Under the pieces are notes generated by a model. That model did not search any database. It was not told the DNA's origin and saw only the letters and a program-made list of their open reading frames with translations. A DNA stretch of 64,000 bases from Nicotiana tabacum (Eukaryota; Streptophyta; Magnoliopsida; Solanales; Solanaceae). Position numbers and translations under genes: made by a program. Each line of letters starts with the position of its first letter. The stretch's first letter is position 1. Shown here piece by piece: positions 1-12,443 of the stretch. The DNA lies in contig NC_134097.1 in assembly GCF_000715075.1 (NCBI RefSeq), forward strand, positions 64,141,190 through 64,205,189, in the 5' to 3' direction.

Positions 1-2
1 TG

Positions 3-911
3 ATAAAAGTGCCGCCAAACAAGCTCAATGCAACAAGCTCACCTTGGCCATTCGCCGCCTGGGAAATGGATGTTATTGGTCCGATTGAGCTCACCGCTTC
101 AAACAGACATAGGTTTATTCTGGTAGCCATTGATTACTTCACAAACTAGGTAGAGGTTGCATCTTACAGAGCTGTAACCAAGAAAGTCATCATAGATTTT
201 GTCAAGGATCGTATCGTTTGCCGATTCGGGGTTCCTGGGTCCATTATCACTGATAACACTGCCAATCTCAATAGTGATTTGATGAAGGCCATATATGAGA
301 CTTTCAAAATCAAGCACAAGAATTCCACAACCTACAGACCTTAGATGAATGGAGCCGTAGAAGCCGCCAACAAAAATATCAAGAAGATACTAAGGAAAAT
401 GGTAGAGAAACACAAACAATGGCATGAGAAGTTACCTTTTTCTTTATTGGGATACCGTACTATGATTCGCACATCGACCGGGGAAACTCCCTACATGTTG
501 GTTTATGGTACCGAGGTTGTCGTCCCAGCGAAGGTGGAGATTCCTTCTTTAAGAATCATACAGGAAGTTGAACTCAACGATGCAGGGTGGATAAGGAGTT
601 GCTATGAACAATTGGCCCTCATAGATGGAAAGAGGATGAGCGCAGTATGTCACGACCAACTTTACCAGAGCAGAATGACCAAGGCTTTCAACAAAAGGGT
701 AAAACCAAGACAGTTCGCACCAGGGCAGCTGGTATTGAAGAAAATCTTCCCACATAAACATGAAGCCAAAGGGAAATTCTCTCCCAACTAGCAAGGTCCG
801 TACATGGTTCACAGGGTATTGACGGGAGGACCACTCATACTCGCAGAAATGGATGGAGAAATCTGGCCAAAACCAATCAATTCAGACGCAGTCAAGAGAT
901 ACTATGCCTAG
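3..911 (+). pseudogene. Ogre/Tat-type Ty3/gypsy integrase fragment (pol 3' end)
   Basis: This is the C-terminal part of a retrotransposon polyprotein whose start lies left of the window. The integrase core is readable in one frame: an AIDYF block, an ITDN block and an NGAVEAAN block hold the D, D and E of the catalytic triad. They are followed by the C-terminal region that ends in DAVKRYYA and a TAG stop at 909-911. In-frame stops interrupt it at 147-149 (a Trp position), 342-344 (TAG where relatives have Gln before MNGAVEAAN) and 789-791 (a Trp position). The protein closely resembles the minus-strand integrase at 36,581-37,745, so both belong to the same broad lineage. The gene is dead but only lightly decayed. 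Confidence 0.9.
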
Positions 912-941
912 ATTATTTTACATTTCTCTTCTTATGTAATT

Positions 942-992
942 GAACTATGCTTGACCTGATTCCCGTTTAAGAGGGGATACGTGGGCAGCCTT
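942..992 (+). other. Structured non-coding module A (ATACGTRGGCARCC type)
   Basis: Thirty bases after the integrase stop lies a block that reads GAACTATG, then CCTGATTCCC, a short loop, GGGGATACGTGGGCAGCC. The TCCC and GGGGA arms can pair. The same module, with other hairpin arms, occurs on the minus strand at 29,601, 33,460, 36,127, 44,176 and 46,881. Its strand always follows that of the host element. The function is unknown. Confidence 0.6.
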
Positions 993-1035
993 ATGGGTTC
1001 GGTCATATCATAATAAAATTTTCATTTCCCCCAAG

Positions 1036-1245
1036 TTCAGAAACTGGGGCAGAATTTTGAGGAGGACCCTCAAGATTCCGGAGCAAGTCCAACCAATGCC
1101 ATCACATACCAGAAAGTCAGTTAAGAAACTGGGGCAGAATTTTGGGAAGGATTCTCAAAATTTCGAAGAAAATTCAGCAAGGCCTATTATCCACAAACAG
1201 TCAAAGATCATCTACCAAACTGGGGCAGAATTTTGAGTAGAGCCC
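1036..1245 (+). repeat. Three spaced copies of an AACTGGGGCAGAATTTTG motif in the 3' UTR
   Basis: Three copies of AAACTGGGGCAGAATTTTG start near 1038, 1126 and 1219, each followed by a G/A-rich stretch and spaced about 90 bases apart. A related ATTGGGGCAGAA motif is found on the minus strand near 36,066-36,085 in the other Ogre-like element. This marks both regions as comparable 3' untranslated sequence. Confidence 0.7.
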
Positions 1246-1640
1246 TTAAAATTCCAACATAAGAGAGCCGCGATGCCTTTGAGATATGTTATAGTCACTG
1301 GTTCATCTAAAATTACCTAATGTATCAACATATTTCTAAATAACTCTATTTTTATCAATAATTGCATATTTTTCGTAAACTCTATTTCCGTAACAGTCAG
1401 GTGTCACTCCGGGGAACTCGAAAGGCTTTCAGAACGGAGCAAAGCGAAGGCTGGCAGATGAAGCACGAACCAACCTCCCCCTCATAGAACTTACAACTTT
1501 TCTTTGGGCATAGGTACATTTGACGTAGCAATAGCGTCCACAAACATATACATATGACAAGATCACTGTCAATCAGGCCATCAGACACCAAACAGATCTC
1601 TAGCTAAGACATATGCTACTCTCGTTTTCCGCTAGCTCTT

Positions 1641-2146
1641 CGCATAAGGCTAATCCCTTCCTCCCAATTTGCATGAGGCTAATCCCGACCTCCATATCTG
1701 CATGAGGCTAATCACTGCCTCTATATCTGCATGAGGCTAATCCCTGCCTCCCTATCTGCATGAGGCTAATCCTTGCCTTCATACTTGCATGAGGCTAATC
1801 CTTGCCTCCATACTTGCATGAGGCTAATCCTTGCCTCCCTACTTGCATGAGGCTAATCCCTGCCTCCCAATTTGCATGAGGCTAATCCTTGCCTCCCTAC
1901 TTGCATGAGGCTAATCCTTGCCTCCCTATTTGCATGAGGCTAATCCTTGCCTCCATACCTGCATGAGGCTAATCCCTGCCTCCCAATTTGCATGAGGCTA
2001 ATCCTTGCCTCCATACCTGCATGAAGATAATCCTTGCCTCCACATCTGCATGAGGCTAATCCTTGCCTCCATATCTTCATGAGGCTAATCCTTGCCTCCA
2101 CATCTGCATGAGGCTAATCCTTGTCTCCATATTTGCATGAGGCTAA
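1641..2146 (+). repeat. Minisatellite, about 29-bp unit, roughly 17 copies
   Basis: A head-to-tail array with a unit like GCATGAGGCTAATCCTTGCC followed by a variable TCCATAYYT end. Copies differ mostly at one or two bases in the last third. It sits in the 3' UTR of the first Ogre/Tat element, between the integrase end and the 3' LTR, where such elements commonly carry tandem repeats. A degenerate series of ATGGCCTGAAGACACCATT-like pieces follows at about 2,265-2,500. Confidence 0.9.
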
Positions 2147-2843
2147 ACCTTACTATCTATTTTTTGATCGGGATAAGCTCTACCCTCCATTTCACAAGAC
2201 TAAGCCTTGTCTTGTTAACATCATATTATTGCATATCATGGGCTAAAATATCGCCAATCTATCCGGAGACGTCATAGTCTAAAGACATCATTCTCATAGT
2301 CGGAAGACACCATTCCATGGCCTGAAGATCTCTCAAAATTGCGTATGATTATTCAAAGGTGTCATGGTTTGGAGGCACCATTTTCATGGCCCGGGAACAT
2401 CATTTCATAGCCTGAAATCCCTCACTAAACAATTAAAGACCCAGGACGTCATCTTTAACTGTCCAAAGACAACCTTCATGGTCCAATGAGAATCTGCATC
2501 ATGTTTAAATTTTCGCAAATACATGTTTGAAGCATCTTTTATCTGCATGTAACTAATAAGCAACCTCTACTCTAGTAGGAGCGATCTCGGTTCAATTCCT
2601 TCAGCTGTCTTGAGCCTTAACCACTCACCATAGTCTCTTCCGCATCGCGTGACCGTTCTTGCAATAATTTCATTGGCATATTCCGCAGATGAATCCAGAA
2701 CTACATACGGCCTGATTCCTGTAAAACCAGGTATATATAGGCAACACAAATACTGGAGTCCAACCTTTGTCTTTCAAAACATCCCGCCCGGTCAAAGCTG
2801 GCCATTATTTCTTTACGATAAAACTCTTTCATCCTTCCCGTAT

Positions 2844-2856
2844 AAAGAGGGGTAAT
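2844..2856 (+). other. Polypurine tract of the first Ogre/Tat element
   Basis: AAAGAGGGGTAAT lies immediately before the TGTTGATAACC start of the 3' LTR. It matches the purine-rich primer site used for plus-strand DNA synthesis. The minus-strand element has the equivalent AAAGAGGGGCAGC before its own 3' LTR. Confidence 0.75.
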
Positions 2857-5800
2857 TGTTGATAACCAATTTTTTCCTATATATTTTTATAGACATATAT
2901 ACTTTCAAAATAGCATATATATGCATATATAAGCATGCACAGGGTTTTTATAATTTTTCTATAATTTTAAAGGCTTTAAAATGATTTAATTCTTCCCCTT
3001 TTACTTATAAAATTTCAAATAATTATCATTCAAATTATTTTTGTGGTAATTTAGCCATCTAAATCATATATTTATGCCAAAATAGTTCTTAAGTATTTTT
3101 AGTGCATTTTTTATAATTGCATTTGTATTTTTACAACTAATTTGCATATATTTGCAATACTAGCCCTATTAACGCATAATTATATTTATATGCATAAAAA
3201 TGATCTTCTATATTTTTAAAATGTTAAATATCTATTTTAAATCATTTTAGTACATGAAATTATTGTTTTAGAAATCATATATTATTTATTATAAATTATA
3301 TAGTGTTAAAATGGCTATTTAAAACTTAGCCAAATTGTATTTAAATTGTAGCCTAATTTCAACCCAACACCCAGCCCAATTCTTAATTAAATTACCTGAC
3401 CTAGGCCCTAAATGCACCTACCCGACCCAAGGCCCCACCAGATCATGGCCGTTGATCTAAAAGATCAATGACCCTCGTTTGTTCTTTCCTTTTTAATTTC
3501 AAACGACCCCCTAACCCTAATCACTTCTCTACATCCGCCACCCTAAAATCCTCTCTGCTCTCAAAACACTCTCAACCTAACTCTAATCTTCAACCATCGA
3601 CCTCTCATCTCTGGTGACCTCTCGTCTTCTCTTAAGCCTCCAATGGCTTCTCTCATGCCATGCTTGCCATCTCTAGGGTCTTTGAGGGCCCAGGGCCATG
3701 CCGACTTGCATATAGGGTTCATCTCCTACATGTTCTTGGCTATTCCAATGTGATTTCAAGAAAAATAATTCTATATTTGCTACGATCTTTGAGTTTCTGG
3801 ACAGGTTTCTTTATCTCTATATGGGCTCTTTCGAAACCCTAATTTTTTTCTACACCTTTCTAGATCTGTATGGATCTAGAACAATTTGAGTTTGGTTCTT
3901 GAATGTTTTACACTGTCGTTGAGGTTCTTTACAAAAATCATATGATTTCAAGTGTTTTTCATCTTCTTCTAAAACTAGGGTTTTCAGAACTTCTTTTTAA
4001 AACCTTGTTTAACTAATTCTTTGTGTTTAAACTTCTATTTCTCACATATCTTGACTGATTCTATGAGTTTACTACATCTTTAACTCGTCTATATTGAAAG
4101 CCCTAATTTTTTTTAGGGTTCTTCATTTGGTTCTGTGTATCAGCATGACTTACCGGTTCTCGTTTTTGAGTTTCTGTGAGTTCCCGTGACTATTTTGCCT
4201 TGATATGTTTCTACTGAGTTTCTTAGCCTGAATTGATTCTATATGCTTATGTTCATTTTGACTGTTCACATCAAGACTTGCATCTTTCTCACTGAATCAG
4301 TATTGTTTAACTTTCATGTTTGCTAGAGTTGCATGCCGACTCTTGACTATCCAAGTCTTACTTTATTTATATGCTAAACACTGACACATGACTTTCTCTT
4401 TGATTGATTCTGCATTCCCTATTTCTTGGTCTGATTCGAACACTTTCCTTTAAACCTTTGATTCCTACCTTTCTACTCAATTTGATTGATTTTCTTACCT
4501 TGTCTGCATTGGTACTTGATTCTTACTTACTATCTACTTAAATAGAGTTTTTCTGAACCTAGCCCTAATTGATTACTTTTTGCCTACTATGTTCGAATTA
4601 TTTCCCTTGTCTATTATGCTCCTGTTACACATTGATTTCTTTACTTATTTGTTACTTGTTCTTGCCGTTTGAACTGATTCCCTTAATTAAGGGAGTACTT
4701 GTACTAATTTTGCTCTAATTGGTTCTGAGTTCCATAATTATTGTACAATTGTGATTCTTGCCTTATTTTACCTAATTTCGAACTACTATATACATGCTCT
4801 CTAATTAACAATCAAGACATGAACACATTGGTTCAAAACTCTCTTTCTCTCTCTCACACACACTCAAAACTTTCTGCTCCCTTTTGTGTTACTTACTATT
4901 GTTCTATGTTAGCCGGCTGCAAGCCAAGGCTAAATATTGGGTTATCTTTCACTTTGTGCTTACTGTTTTTCTTCACTGGTATGTGATGATTTTGATTCCA
5001 GTTTAAAAAACAATATGCTTCTTCTACTACTTCAGTTTGTCATGTTTCTAGTATATTTTTGTCAATGGTTTTATTGTTCAACCTGTAACTAACATGTCTA
5101 CTTCACTGTCTTTTTTACTGCATGCTTCTGAATATTTCCAACCCCCTTAGGATTAGCCTGCTTATGAATCCATTTCTACTATACCCCTAATGTGACTCTT
5201 CTTTACTTATGTTTCTCTAATTTCTGGTATGCACCTTCATGTGTAAAGTAGTTTGCTATCCTAAGTCTGTCTGATTCTGTACTAATTCTGAAGTTCATGT
5301 TGTACCTTAATCCCTTGAACCCCTTTCAGGACTTCTCTGATTCTGTTACCTATGTGCATCTTTGCCTACTATGTGCCCTATACATGCCCCAAATCCCACA
5401 TTACCCCTATGTGAATGTTTGTACATATTTGATTCTATGTCTTGGAGTGTTGATGAACCCCTTCTAGTTCTGTGTTTGGTTTGTTGTTTGTTGATCACCT
5501 TACCCTTTTCAAAATTGTCTTATTGAATAACTTCCTATGTTGGTTTTACAAAACAATTTGAAACAAGTATCTTTTAACACTGTTTTCTTGTTAAAACTCT
5601 TTCAAACTATGTTAAGCACCCCACTCTACTCTTAGGTCCTTAAGTTCTGCCCCTCTAGTGTGTGACTACCTTGGGATCCCTATGAGATCCCTCTGAACTC
5701 TGACGCACTGGAGTTGGCTCTTCCACACTGCACATACTCAGTTTTGGTTATAAAGTCTAGGTGTGAGCACTGCCCGGGATACTGAGATCCTTAGGGAACT

Positions 5801-7623
5801 TTGACGCACCTAGATAATGATATTGTCTATGGAATTTGGCATCTGAGGCTATTGGAGGTTTGGGAAATCACTTGGTCCAGCTTTAGGCTCCCTATATTGT
5901 AACTTCTTCTATCTATTTATGTAATTTATTCATCCGGTTTGTAATAATTATTTTTAAACAAATATTAGGGTGATTAGTGAAAATGGGTGGGTAGTTACAT
6001 ATCTGTGGGGTAGTATGGGTAGAAACCGTGCCTATAGGATTTTATACTTGTTATGTCTGATTTACCATGCTAGAAACCATGCCTATAGAATTATATTAAT
6101 ATACTTATTATATTTGCCTTACCATGCTAGAAATCATGCCTATAGGGTCTAAGTGATTCCAATAATAGAAATCATGTCTATAGGTTTAAAAATCAACTCC
6201 TTAAGTAGATACCATACTTATAGAATGTGATTAGGTTCAGTTTCTGTTACAATGGGTATTTACATTTGTTTTCATTAGATACCATGCCTATATGTCTCTA
6301 ACACCAGTTCTTAACAATTAGATACCATGCTTATAGGGAATAGAATTGGAATTCTTCCTATAGAATTAAAATCAATTTAGTTATACAAGTCAGTCCAATT
6401 TCTGTTATTTCATTTGAAATTGGCTTAATCAACTGTCTGCTTCTTTAATCGATCTTTTAAACATTGCCTTCATTTACTACTGCTAGAAAGCATGCCTATA
6501 GAAACTCAAGAGCCTGTTTTTAAAATTTACTCGCTATTTTACTACATCAAATGTAGTTATCATGCTCTTAGGACATCACTATTTTGCGTTTAGGCAAGCC
6601 TATAGGGCGATTTTAAATTCTGCAACTCTGATAACTATATATTTTTGTTATTTAAAGTTGTTTAGATTTAACAGGTTTTAAAATTAGTAGGCGAATTGAT
6701 TAGGACCTTACTGTCGAGTTTATAAAAATAGAGTTGCATATTTCTGTGCATTGACACTCACTTAGATGTCCTGGTTAGGTCTTTTCTCTAATAAAAATTG
6801 ATCTTGTTTGTGCTTGCGATGTGCTGCTTATGTGCATTACTTGTGGAGGTAAACCTGGTCCTCTTAACTGTTTCTTTCTGTATTTAGCTATTAAGTCCTA
6901 TATGTACTTGCCTGTCGCCTAGAATTTTCTCCTTTCAAACACCTTAGGGGTTGTCTAGAACTACCCATATTTAGAGGTCCTAAAATACCTCCAAGGCCAC
7001 AAGGAAGGGACGGGTAGTGCATGCATAAGCATTGTCAAGGTTATTAAAACGCTTTAGGTTATAACCAAGGGGAGGGACTTGGGTAGAACGAGATATGATG
7101 ACTACGCGCTAATGTCACGCGTAGCTCCTCATTGAGGAGTGTTTATCGGGCATTGCGTGGGGTGATCCCATAGGCTAACCATCCTAGGACCCCTCTTTCC
7201 CAAATTCCCTTTGCATAAAACTTTACTTTCTTTTTTCTGCACACAACTTGTTCAAATTTTGTGTCTTATTATTTGAGTCATACATTGTCCAACATGCTTT
7301 ATTTGTAGTTTTTTTGCTTCAACTACTTATTTATTAAAGGACTAATTCATAAAAATAAGTTCGGCCGGGACCCACAGTTGTGGACCGAGAGGGGTGCCTA
7401 ACACCTTCCCCTTAAGGTTATTTTGAGACCTTACCCTAAATCTCTGGCAACGCGAACTAATCCAAGAGTTAATCGCTCTAGGTGCCCTAATGCACCATAA
7501 TCCGTTAGGTGGTGACTCTTCAAAATGCCCAATTCCCAAAAGAAAATGAGTTATTACACATAAATGTCGAAATCCGGACCTTTTCGTCCCAGTAAAAAGA
7601 GAGAAAAAAAAGGGGGCGCGACA
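2857..7623 (+). mobile_element. 3' LTR of the first Ogre/Tat element (4.8 kb)
   Basis: The LTR starts TGTTGATAACC right after the polypurine tract and ends GGGGGCGCGACA. It holds no long open frame. Its last 300 bases contain a GGTGCCTAACACCTTCCCCT block, a motif also present (reverse-complemented) in the minus-strand Ogre LTRs near 30,700 and 47,980, presumably in R/U5. What follows is not a PBS, so this is a 3' LTR. The 5' LTR is outside the window, so age and target-site duplication cannot be judged. An A/T-rich stretch (about 2,870-3,350) is followed by T-rich sequence and, later, a CCATGCCTATAGG repeat field. Confidence 0.85.
6020..6612 (+). repeat. Dispersed short repeat, core CCATGCCTATAGG, in the LTR
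   Basis: About a dozen variants of TAGAAACCATGCCTATAGG are spread over 600 bases at irregular distances of 30-100 bases (for example near 6,020, 6,068, 6,126, 6,160, 6,277, 6,318, 6,480). The spacing is too irregular for a simple tandem array. It could be a decayed array or clustered binding sites. Confidence 0.75.
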
Positions 7624-8316
7624 ATGCCTCTTAAGCATATTTCACAGGTTCAAGACTATGGTTGATGTTCACCCTCGAGGACTATCGATGCTCGACCTCG
7701 GGGCAGTACAGACCAACGGCTATGATGAAAAACTGGGGAGTTCCCAAGGCGCATAACTAGAGCTGATAAAGTCTAGTAAGCTAAGTTCAGACCTGAATCA
7801 TGACATCGACTAGCTGTTCCATCTCCATATCTTTGTAATAAATGTATTTGTACTATGTTGGGTTTTCCCCTCATATATAAAGGGGATCCTTGTCATTTTG
7901 TAGTCACCTGATGCTCAATACTAAATACAGAAGAACATTCTCTCTGCTCTCTAGCATATTCTCTTGATCTTATTGCTCCCATTTATTGCTTACATTCATT
8001 GAGTTCTATTTATTGTTCATCATTTATTGCTTATCATTGATCATAAAGAGCCACCATTTTATCTCTCATAACTGTTAGTTCCCTCTCAATTGCTCTAAGT
8101 TGGCCTTTAGACTCGACCTCGAGGCCTCATATATGGCAGCTCGAGGCTCCAACCTCTAGCCGTTCGGTTCGACTATTACCCCTTTTTAAGCTATAATCTT
8201 GCCTTCTAATCATTTACTTAGCATCCATTGCTTAAACAACTAGCATAAAAATAGATCACGTATTTTTAGAACCCCATAATCAAATTTAATTATTATTACC
8301 ATTTTCATGGTAAATA
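7624..8316 (+). mobile_element. 5' LTR (or its 3' part) of the Tat element
   Basis: The sequence ends at about 8,316, just before GTTTGGCGCCC of the PBS. It contains a TATATAAA box at 7,874-7,881 followed by T/C-rich sequence, as expected for U3/R/U5. The left edge is uncertain. It may begin directly at the end of the preceding LTR near 7,624, or it may be a truncated LTR, because no second copy is available for comparison. Confidence 0.65.
7874..7881 (+). promoter_or_regulatory. TATA box of the Tat LTR
   Basis: TATATAAA followed by GGGGATCC lies about 435 bases before the LTR end, a normal place for an LTR promoter. No other core element is evident. Confidence 0.5.
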
Positions 8317-8319
8317 GTT

Positions 8320-8337
8320 TGGCGCCCACAATGGGGC
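8320..8337 (+). other. Primer-binding site of the Tat element
   Basis: TGGCGCCCACAATGGGGC follows the LTR end after a two- to three-base gap. It matches the TGGCGCCCACCGTGGGGC site common in plant Tat-type elements at all but two positions. The tRNA identity was not verified. Confidence 0.75.
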
Positions 8338-8434
8338 TAAAAATAATAGTGATTATTTTCTTGTTGGTTTAGCTACATAACATAGGTTACCTTTCACACT
8401 TTTTCTTGTCCAAGATCTTTGATTTCAGGTCAAG

Positions 8435-9460
8435 ATGCCTAAACCAGTAAATGTACCTGAAAATAACAGCCTCAAAAACTATGGAAAGGGCGGTATGGTT
8501 ATTCTAGGTATGAGTGTGCCATCGCAAAACCCTGAGAGTACACCGGAACTGATTCCCAAGGGTACGACATCGTGCGATGCTCAATACGTTAACACCGTTC
8601 TCCACATTAAGAAGGGAGCATGCTGAGAGATTCAACGGGAAACTCGAAAAAATCCAACCTGGGCAGAAAGAGAGATTCCTCGATATGTCGTTCATATGAT
8701 TATCGGGGGGACCAACATTCTCCAAGGACCCGTGATCAAACGGATAAAAATATCCGCTGCAATAGAAGGGCCGATCCGAGAACGCATGATCGAAGACACC
8801 CTTGCATTCAGCGAGGAGGATCTCGAGACCTTGACAAAACTACACAATGATGCACTAGTAATTTTATTTCTTTTAAGTAACATTCGAATTAAACATGCGC
8901 TCGTATATCCAGGAAGCTTGGCCAACGTAGGTCAAAGTTAGTAGAATAACTTGGGTTGCTAGATCAGATCGTACCCGCCTCCCGGGTCCTCCACGGCATC
9001 AACATGGTCGGCAAAGTAACGAAAGAGGAGATCGCCCTCCCGGTTTACATGTCTGGTACAGTTCAGAACACTAAGTTCCATGTCATCAGCGGTGACATGA
9101 GGTACAATGCATTGCTTGGCAGGCAGTGGATACACAACATGAGGGCAGTGCGGTCAACTCTACACTAGATGATGAAGTTTCCAACAAAGGATGGTATAAC
9201 AACCGTATATGGAGAATAGAATGCGGCAAAAGAAATGTTTGCAGTTTACCGGGATGCGTTGAATCCTATACACTCTACCTCGGATGAGTTTGGGAGCGTA
9301 CAGACCCCCGAGGATGATGAAGAATATTTCCTCACCCCTCAAACTTTCGTTGCCCCCGAAGAGTTGGATGCAACGAAATTGACAATTGAAGAACTGGAGC
9401 AAGCCGGTTTGTTCGAGCATCTCCAAGAACGGAAGGTATACCTGGGAACGAGATAAACCC
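8435..9460 (+). pseudogene. Tat gag-protease remnant with dead protease active site
   Basis: Pieces of gag-pro lie in shifting frames. A short N-terminal stretch begins MPKPVNVPENNS. After a large internal loss comes a C-terminal gag stretch with IIGGTNILQGPVIKRIKISA, then a retropepsin region. The expected protease motif V-D-P-G-S reads LVYPGSLANV, so the catalytic Asp is a Tyr (codon 8,906-8,908). A frameshift near 8,955 is followed by the protease C-terminal half with MRYNALLGRQWIHNMRA, then an acidic linker up to the insertion point of the Del/Tekay element at 9,462. Protein of this frame resumes at 20,249. Confidence 0.85.
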
Positions 9461-10190
9461 CCTGTGACGACCCAAGGGGTCATCATCGTAATTCTTCCTT
9501 GCTCCGTGCTCCCGAGGCCTTGAAAACCACTCTTTTAGTTGCCTCGATTGGCGTGCATAGTTCGGGCGCGTAGCCGGAAAGTTTTTATGTTAGAATATGT
9601 GAATTATGTGAAACATTTGATTAATTTTTGTATTAATATACATAATGTTGACTTCGGTCAACATTTTGGGTAAACGGACCCGGACCTGTGATTCGACGGT
9701 ACCGGAGGGTTCGTAGAAAAATATGGGACTTGGGCGTGTGCCCGAAATCAAATTCTGAGGTCCCAAGCCCAAGAAATGAACTTTTGAAAGAAATTGTTTT
9801 TCTGAAATTTGATATGAAAATTTGAAATGAAAAGGAGTTAGAAAATATAGGTATCGGGCTCGTATTTTGGTTTCGACGCCCGGTACAAGTCTTAAATATG
9901 TGTTAAGCACTATTTGTAAAGTTTGGCTAAAAACGGACGTCATATGACGTGTTTCGGACTAAAAATGGAGAGTTTGAGTTATGAAAGTTGAAGAAAGAAA
10001 ATCATGTGTTTGAGGCTTGATCCTATGCATATGATGTTATTTTGGCGATTTGATCGCACGAGTAAGTCCGTAAGATGTTTTTAAGGTTGTGTGCATGTTT
10101 GGTTTGGAGCCCTGAGGGCTCGGGTGAGTATTGAATAGGGCCCGGGAGGTCTTGGACTTAAGAAAATGCAGGTTCAGGTGTTGCAGACAC

Positions 10191-10410
10191 CAGCGCGGCC
10201 GCGGTCATTTCCGCGCGATCCGCGCTGGAGTCGAGCGGCCACGATGCATTTTTGTGCGGTCCGCGTGGCTGAGTCTGAGGGCTAGGGTTTCAGGTTAGCC
10301 AGCGCGGCCGCGCACCAAAACAGTGTGGTCCGCGCTGGAAGGGTTCAGAGAAGCCCCACTTTTCTCCCACTCGGCGCGGCCGCAACACATTTTTGTGCGG
10401 TCCACGCCAG
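10191..10410 (+). repeat. Four GC-rich hairpin units in the 5' LTR
   Basis: Each unit has a GCGCGGCCGC-like left arm, a spacer of about 18 bases and a GCGGTCCGCGC-like right arm, which pair. Units start near 10,192, 10,233, 10,300 and 10,371. They stand out against AT-rich surroundings and are rich in CpG. The 3' LTR has the same set at 18,181-18,402. Confidence 0.85.
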
Positions 10411-11330
10411 GTCCTCAGAAAGATATACAAGTTCGGAAAATCTCAGTCATTTTTCACTTTTCAAAAACCCAAAACCTAAGAGGCGATTTTCCAAACAACT
10501 TTTTTTCTCCAAAACGATTGGTAAGTGATTTCTAACTTAATTTCTTTATTCCTTAACATCTTTTAACATAATTTCAACTTCAAATCAAAGATTTTCATGG
10601 GGAAAATAGGGTGTTTTGGGTAGAACCTAGGTTTTCTACAAATTGAGAAGTTGGACCTCAATTTGGGTTCCGATTTAAAAACAAATCATCTATTGGGATT
10701 CATGGGGGAATGGGTAACCGGGTTTTGATCCGAACCTCGAGTTTCGACCACGTGGGTCCGGGGGTATTTTTGACCTTTTTTGGAAAAACCTTGAAAAATC
10801 TATTTTCATGCATTGGGGATGATTCATTTAGTAATTATTAATGTGATTAAGTAACTTATGACTAGATTCGAGCGGATTGGTGGTGGAATCAAGAGGTAAA
10901 GCTATACTAGAAGCGTGAGTTGAGTTTGGAGCATTCGAGGTAAGTGTTTGTTCTAACTTTGGCTTGAGGGAATAGGATTAGGATGATATTTGCTACTTGC
11001 TAATGTGGAGTACGGTGTATAGGCATGGCGACGGTTATCTATGCATCGGAGTCTAGCATGACCGTGAGTCTTGATTGCTTTTAATTCGAATAATGTGACA
11101 CAAGCTCCTTGTTTATTTGATAAGTTTCATATAATGTGAACGGTTAAGGAAGAATGATTTAAAAGGAGAATGTGTTGTGAATACTCCCTTGCCGGGATGT
11201 GTAGACTGATATATATATTCTCCCTTATCGGGATATTTTGGGCTGTTAGCTGTACCCTTGTTGGGTTAAAGGTATTGAGTTTTTATTCTCCCCTGAAGGG
11301 GTCTACTATATGAAGTCAGATATTATGAAC

Positions 11331-11566
11331 TATATTATGGGATCGTGTGGCACGTCGTCCACTTATATATGATATTATGGGATCGTGTGGCACGTCGTCC
11401 ACTTATATATGATATTATGGGATCGTGTGGCACGCCGTCCACTTATATATGATATTATGGGATCGTGTGGCACACCGTCCACTTATATATGATATTATGG
11501 GATCGTGTGGCACGCCGTCCACTTATATATGATATTATGGGATCGTGTGGCACGCCGTCCACTATA
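11331..11566 (+). repeat. Six 40-bp tandem repeats in the 5' LTR
   Basis: The unit is GATATTATGGGATCGTGTGG followed by CACGCCGTCCACTTATATAT. Six copies start at 11,331, 11,371, 11,411, 11,451, 11,491 and 11,531, then a TA microsatellite. The 3' LTR also has six copies, so the copy number has not changed since insertion. Confidence 0.95.
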
Positions 11567-12250
11567 TATATATATATCATGGAAACCGGAGTTTCTTCTA
11601 TTTATTTTCGATATTTCATTTTTATCTGTTACTCCCCGATAGCATGTCCCCTCCCAGTTTTACTTTGTATTATCTTGTTATTGTTTTCTTGCACTTGTTG
11701 TATATATATCTGTACAGGTTAATTGTGGTAGGTACTGTCTAGCCTCGTCACTACTTCGCCGGGGTTATGCCAGGCACTTACCAGCACATGGGGTCGGTTG
11801 TGCTGATGCTACACTCTGTGCATTTTTGGTGCACAGATTAGGGAGCAGCTTACGGACCGCAGCAGTAGGACTTCTGGGAGCTATCTTTAGTCCAGGGACT
11901 CTCGAGGTAGCCTAGCTGGCGTTCGCAGGCCGAAGTCCTTTTCCATGTTTTTTTGTTTGTTTATCTTGTATCGGACAAACATGATGTATTTTCCCTTCAG
12001 ACATTGATTGTAGTATTCTGTAGTAGTCCGTGAGCTAGTGACACCAGACTCTGGGTAGCATTTTGGTTCAAACTTCCGCACTTTTGGGTTTCAGTTGCTT
12101 TATATTTAAAGTCTTCCGCTTAGATTTTGTCTCGTTTATTATATTGTTTGAAAGAAAGCAGGAAAGGTTTTTTAAATATTTGGCTTGCCTAGCTCCGATA
12201 GTAGGCGCCATCACGACACCCGATGGTGGGAAATCTGTGTCGTGACAAGT

Positions 12251-12262
12251 TGGTATCAGAGC
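12251..12262 (+). other. Primer-binding site (initiator tRNA-Met type) of the Del/Tekay element
   Basis: TGGTATCAGAGC follows the 5' LTR after three bases. This is the standard complement to the 3' end of plant initiator tRNA-Met, used by chromoviruses to prime minus-strand DNA. Confidence 0.95.
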
Positions 12263-12443
12263 ACTAGGTTACTCAGGTCTCACAACTCACGGACAAGCTC
12301 AGTAAATTCTGAGGGATCGGTACGGAGACGTCTGTATTTATCCCGCAGAGGCTACTAAGTTAGGAAAACTTCACCTTGTTCATTCTTGTCGTGAGATTCT
12401 GTTTCTCAAGTACTGATTGTCTTTCCACTCTGTTCTTTCGCAG

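Larger units (their letters stand above)
9463..12247 (+). mobile_element. 5' LTR of the Del/Tekay element
   Basis: It begins TGTGACGACCCAAGG and ends GTCGTGACA, just before the PBS. It contains a GC-rich hairpin array (10,191-10,410), six 40-bp repeats (11,331-11,566) and a short TA run. It aligns end to end with 17,454-20,245. Confidence 0.95.

Noticed and set aside
1641..2146. Regularly repeated block that could suggest a CRISPR array
   Set aside because: Units are contiguous minisatellite copies without unique spacers, in plant retrotransposon DNA.
3400..5700. T-rich stretch with short frames, considered as a host gene
   Set aside because: It lies inside a well-bounded LTR and shows no exon-like coding pattern.
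10323..10535. Frames over the GC-rich hairpin array and its downstream sequence, present in both Del/Tekay LTRs
   Set aside because: Conserved only because the LTRs are copies; the two overlapping frames differ in phase and neither has a domain.
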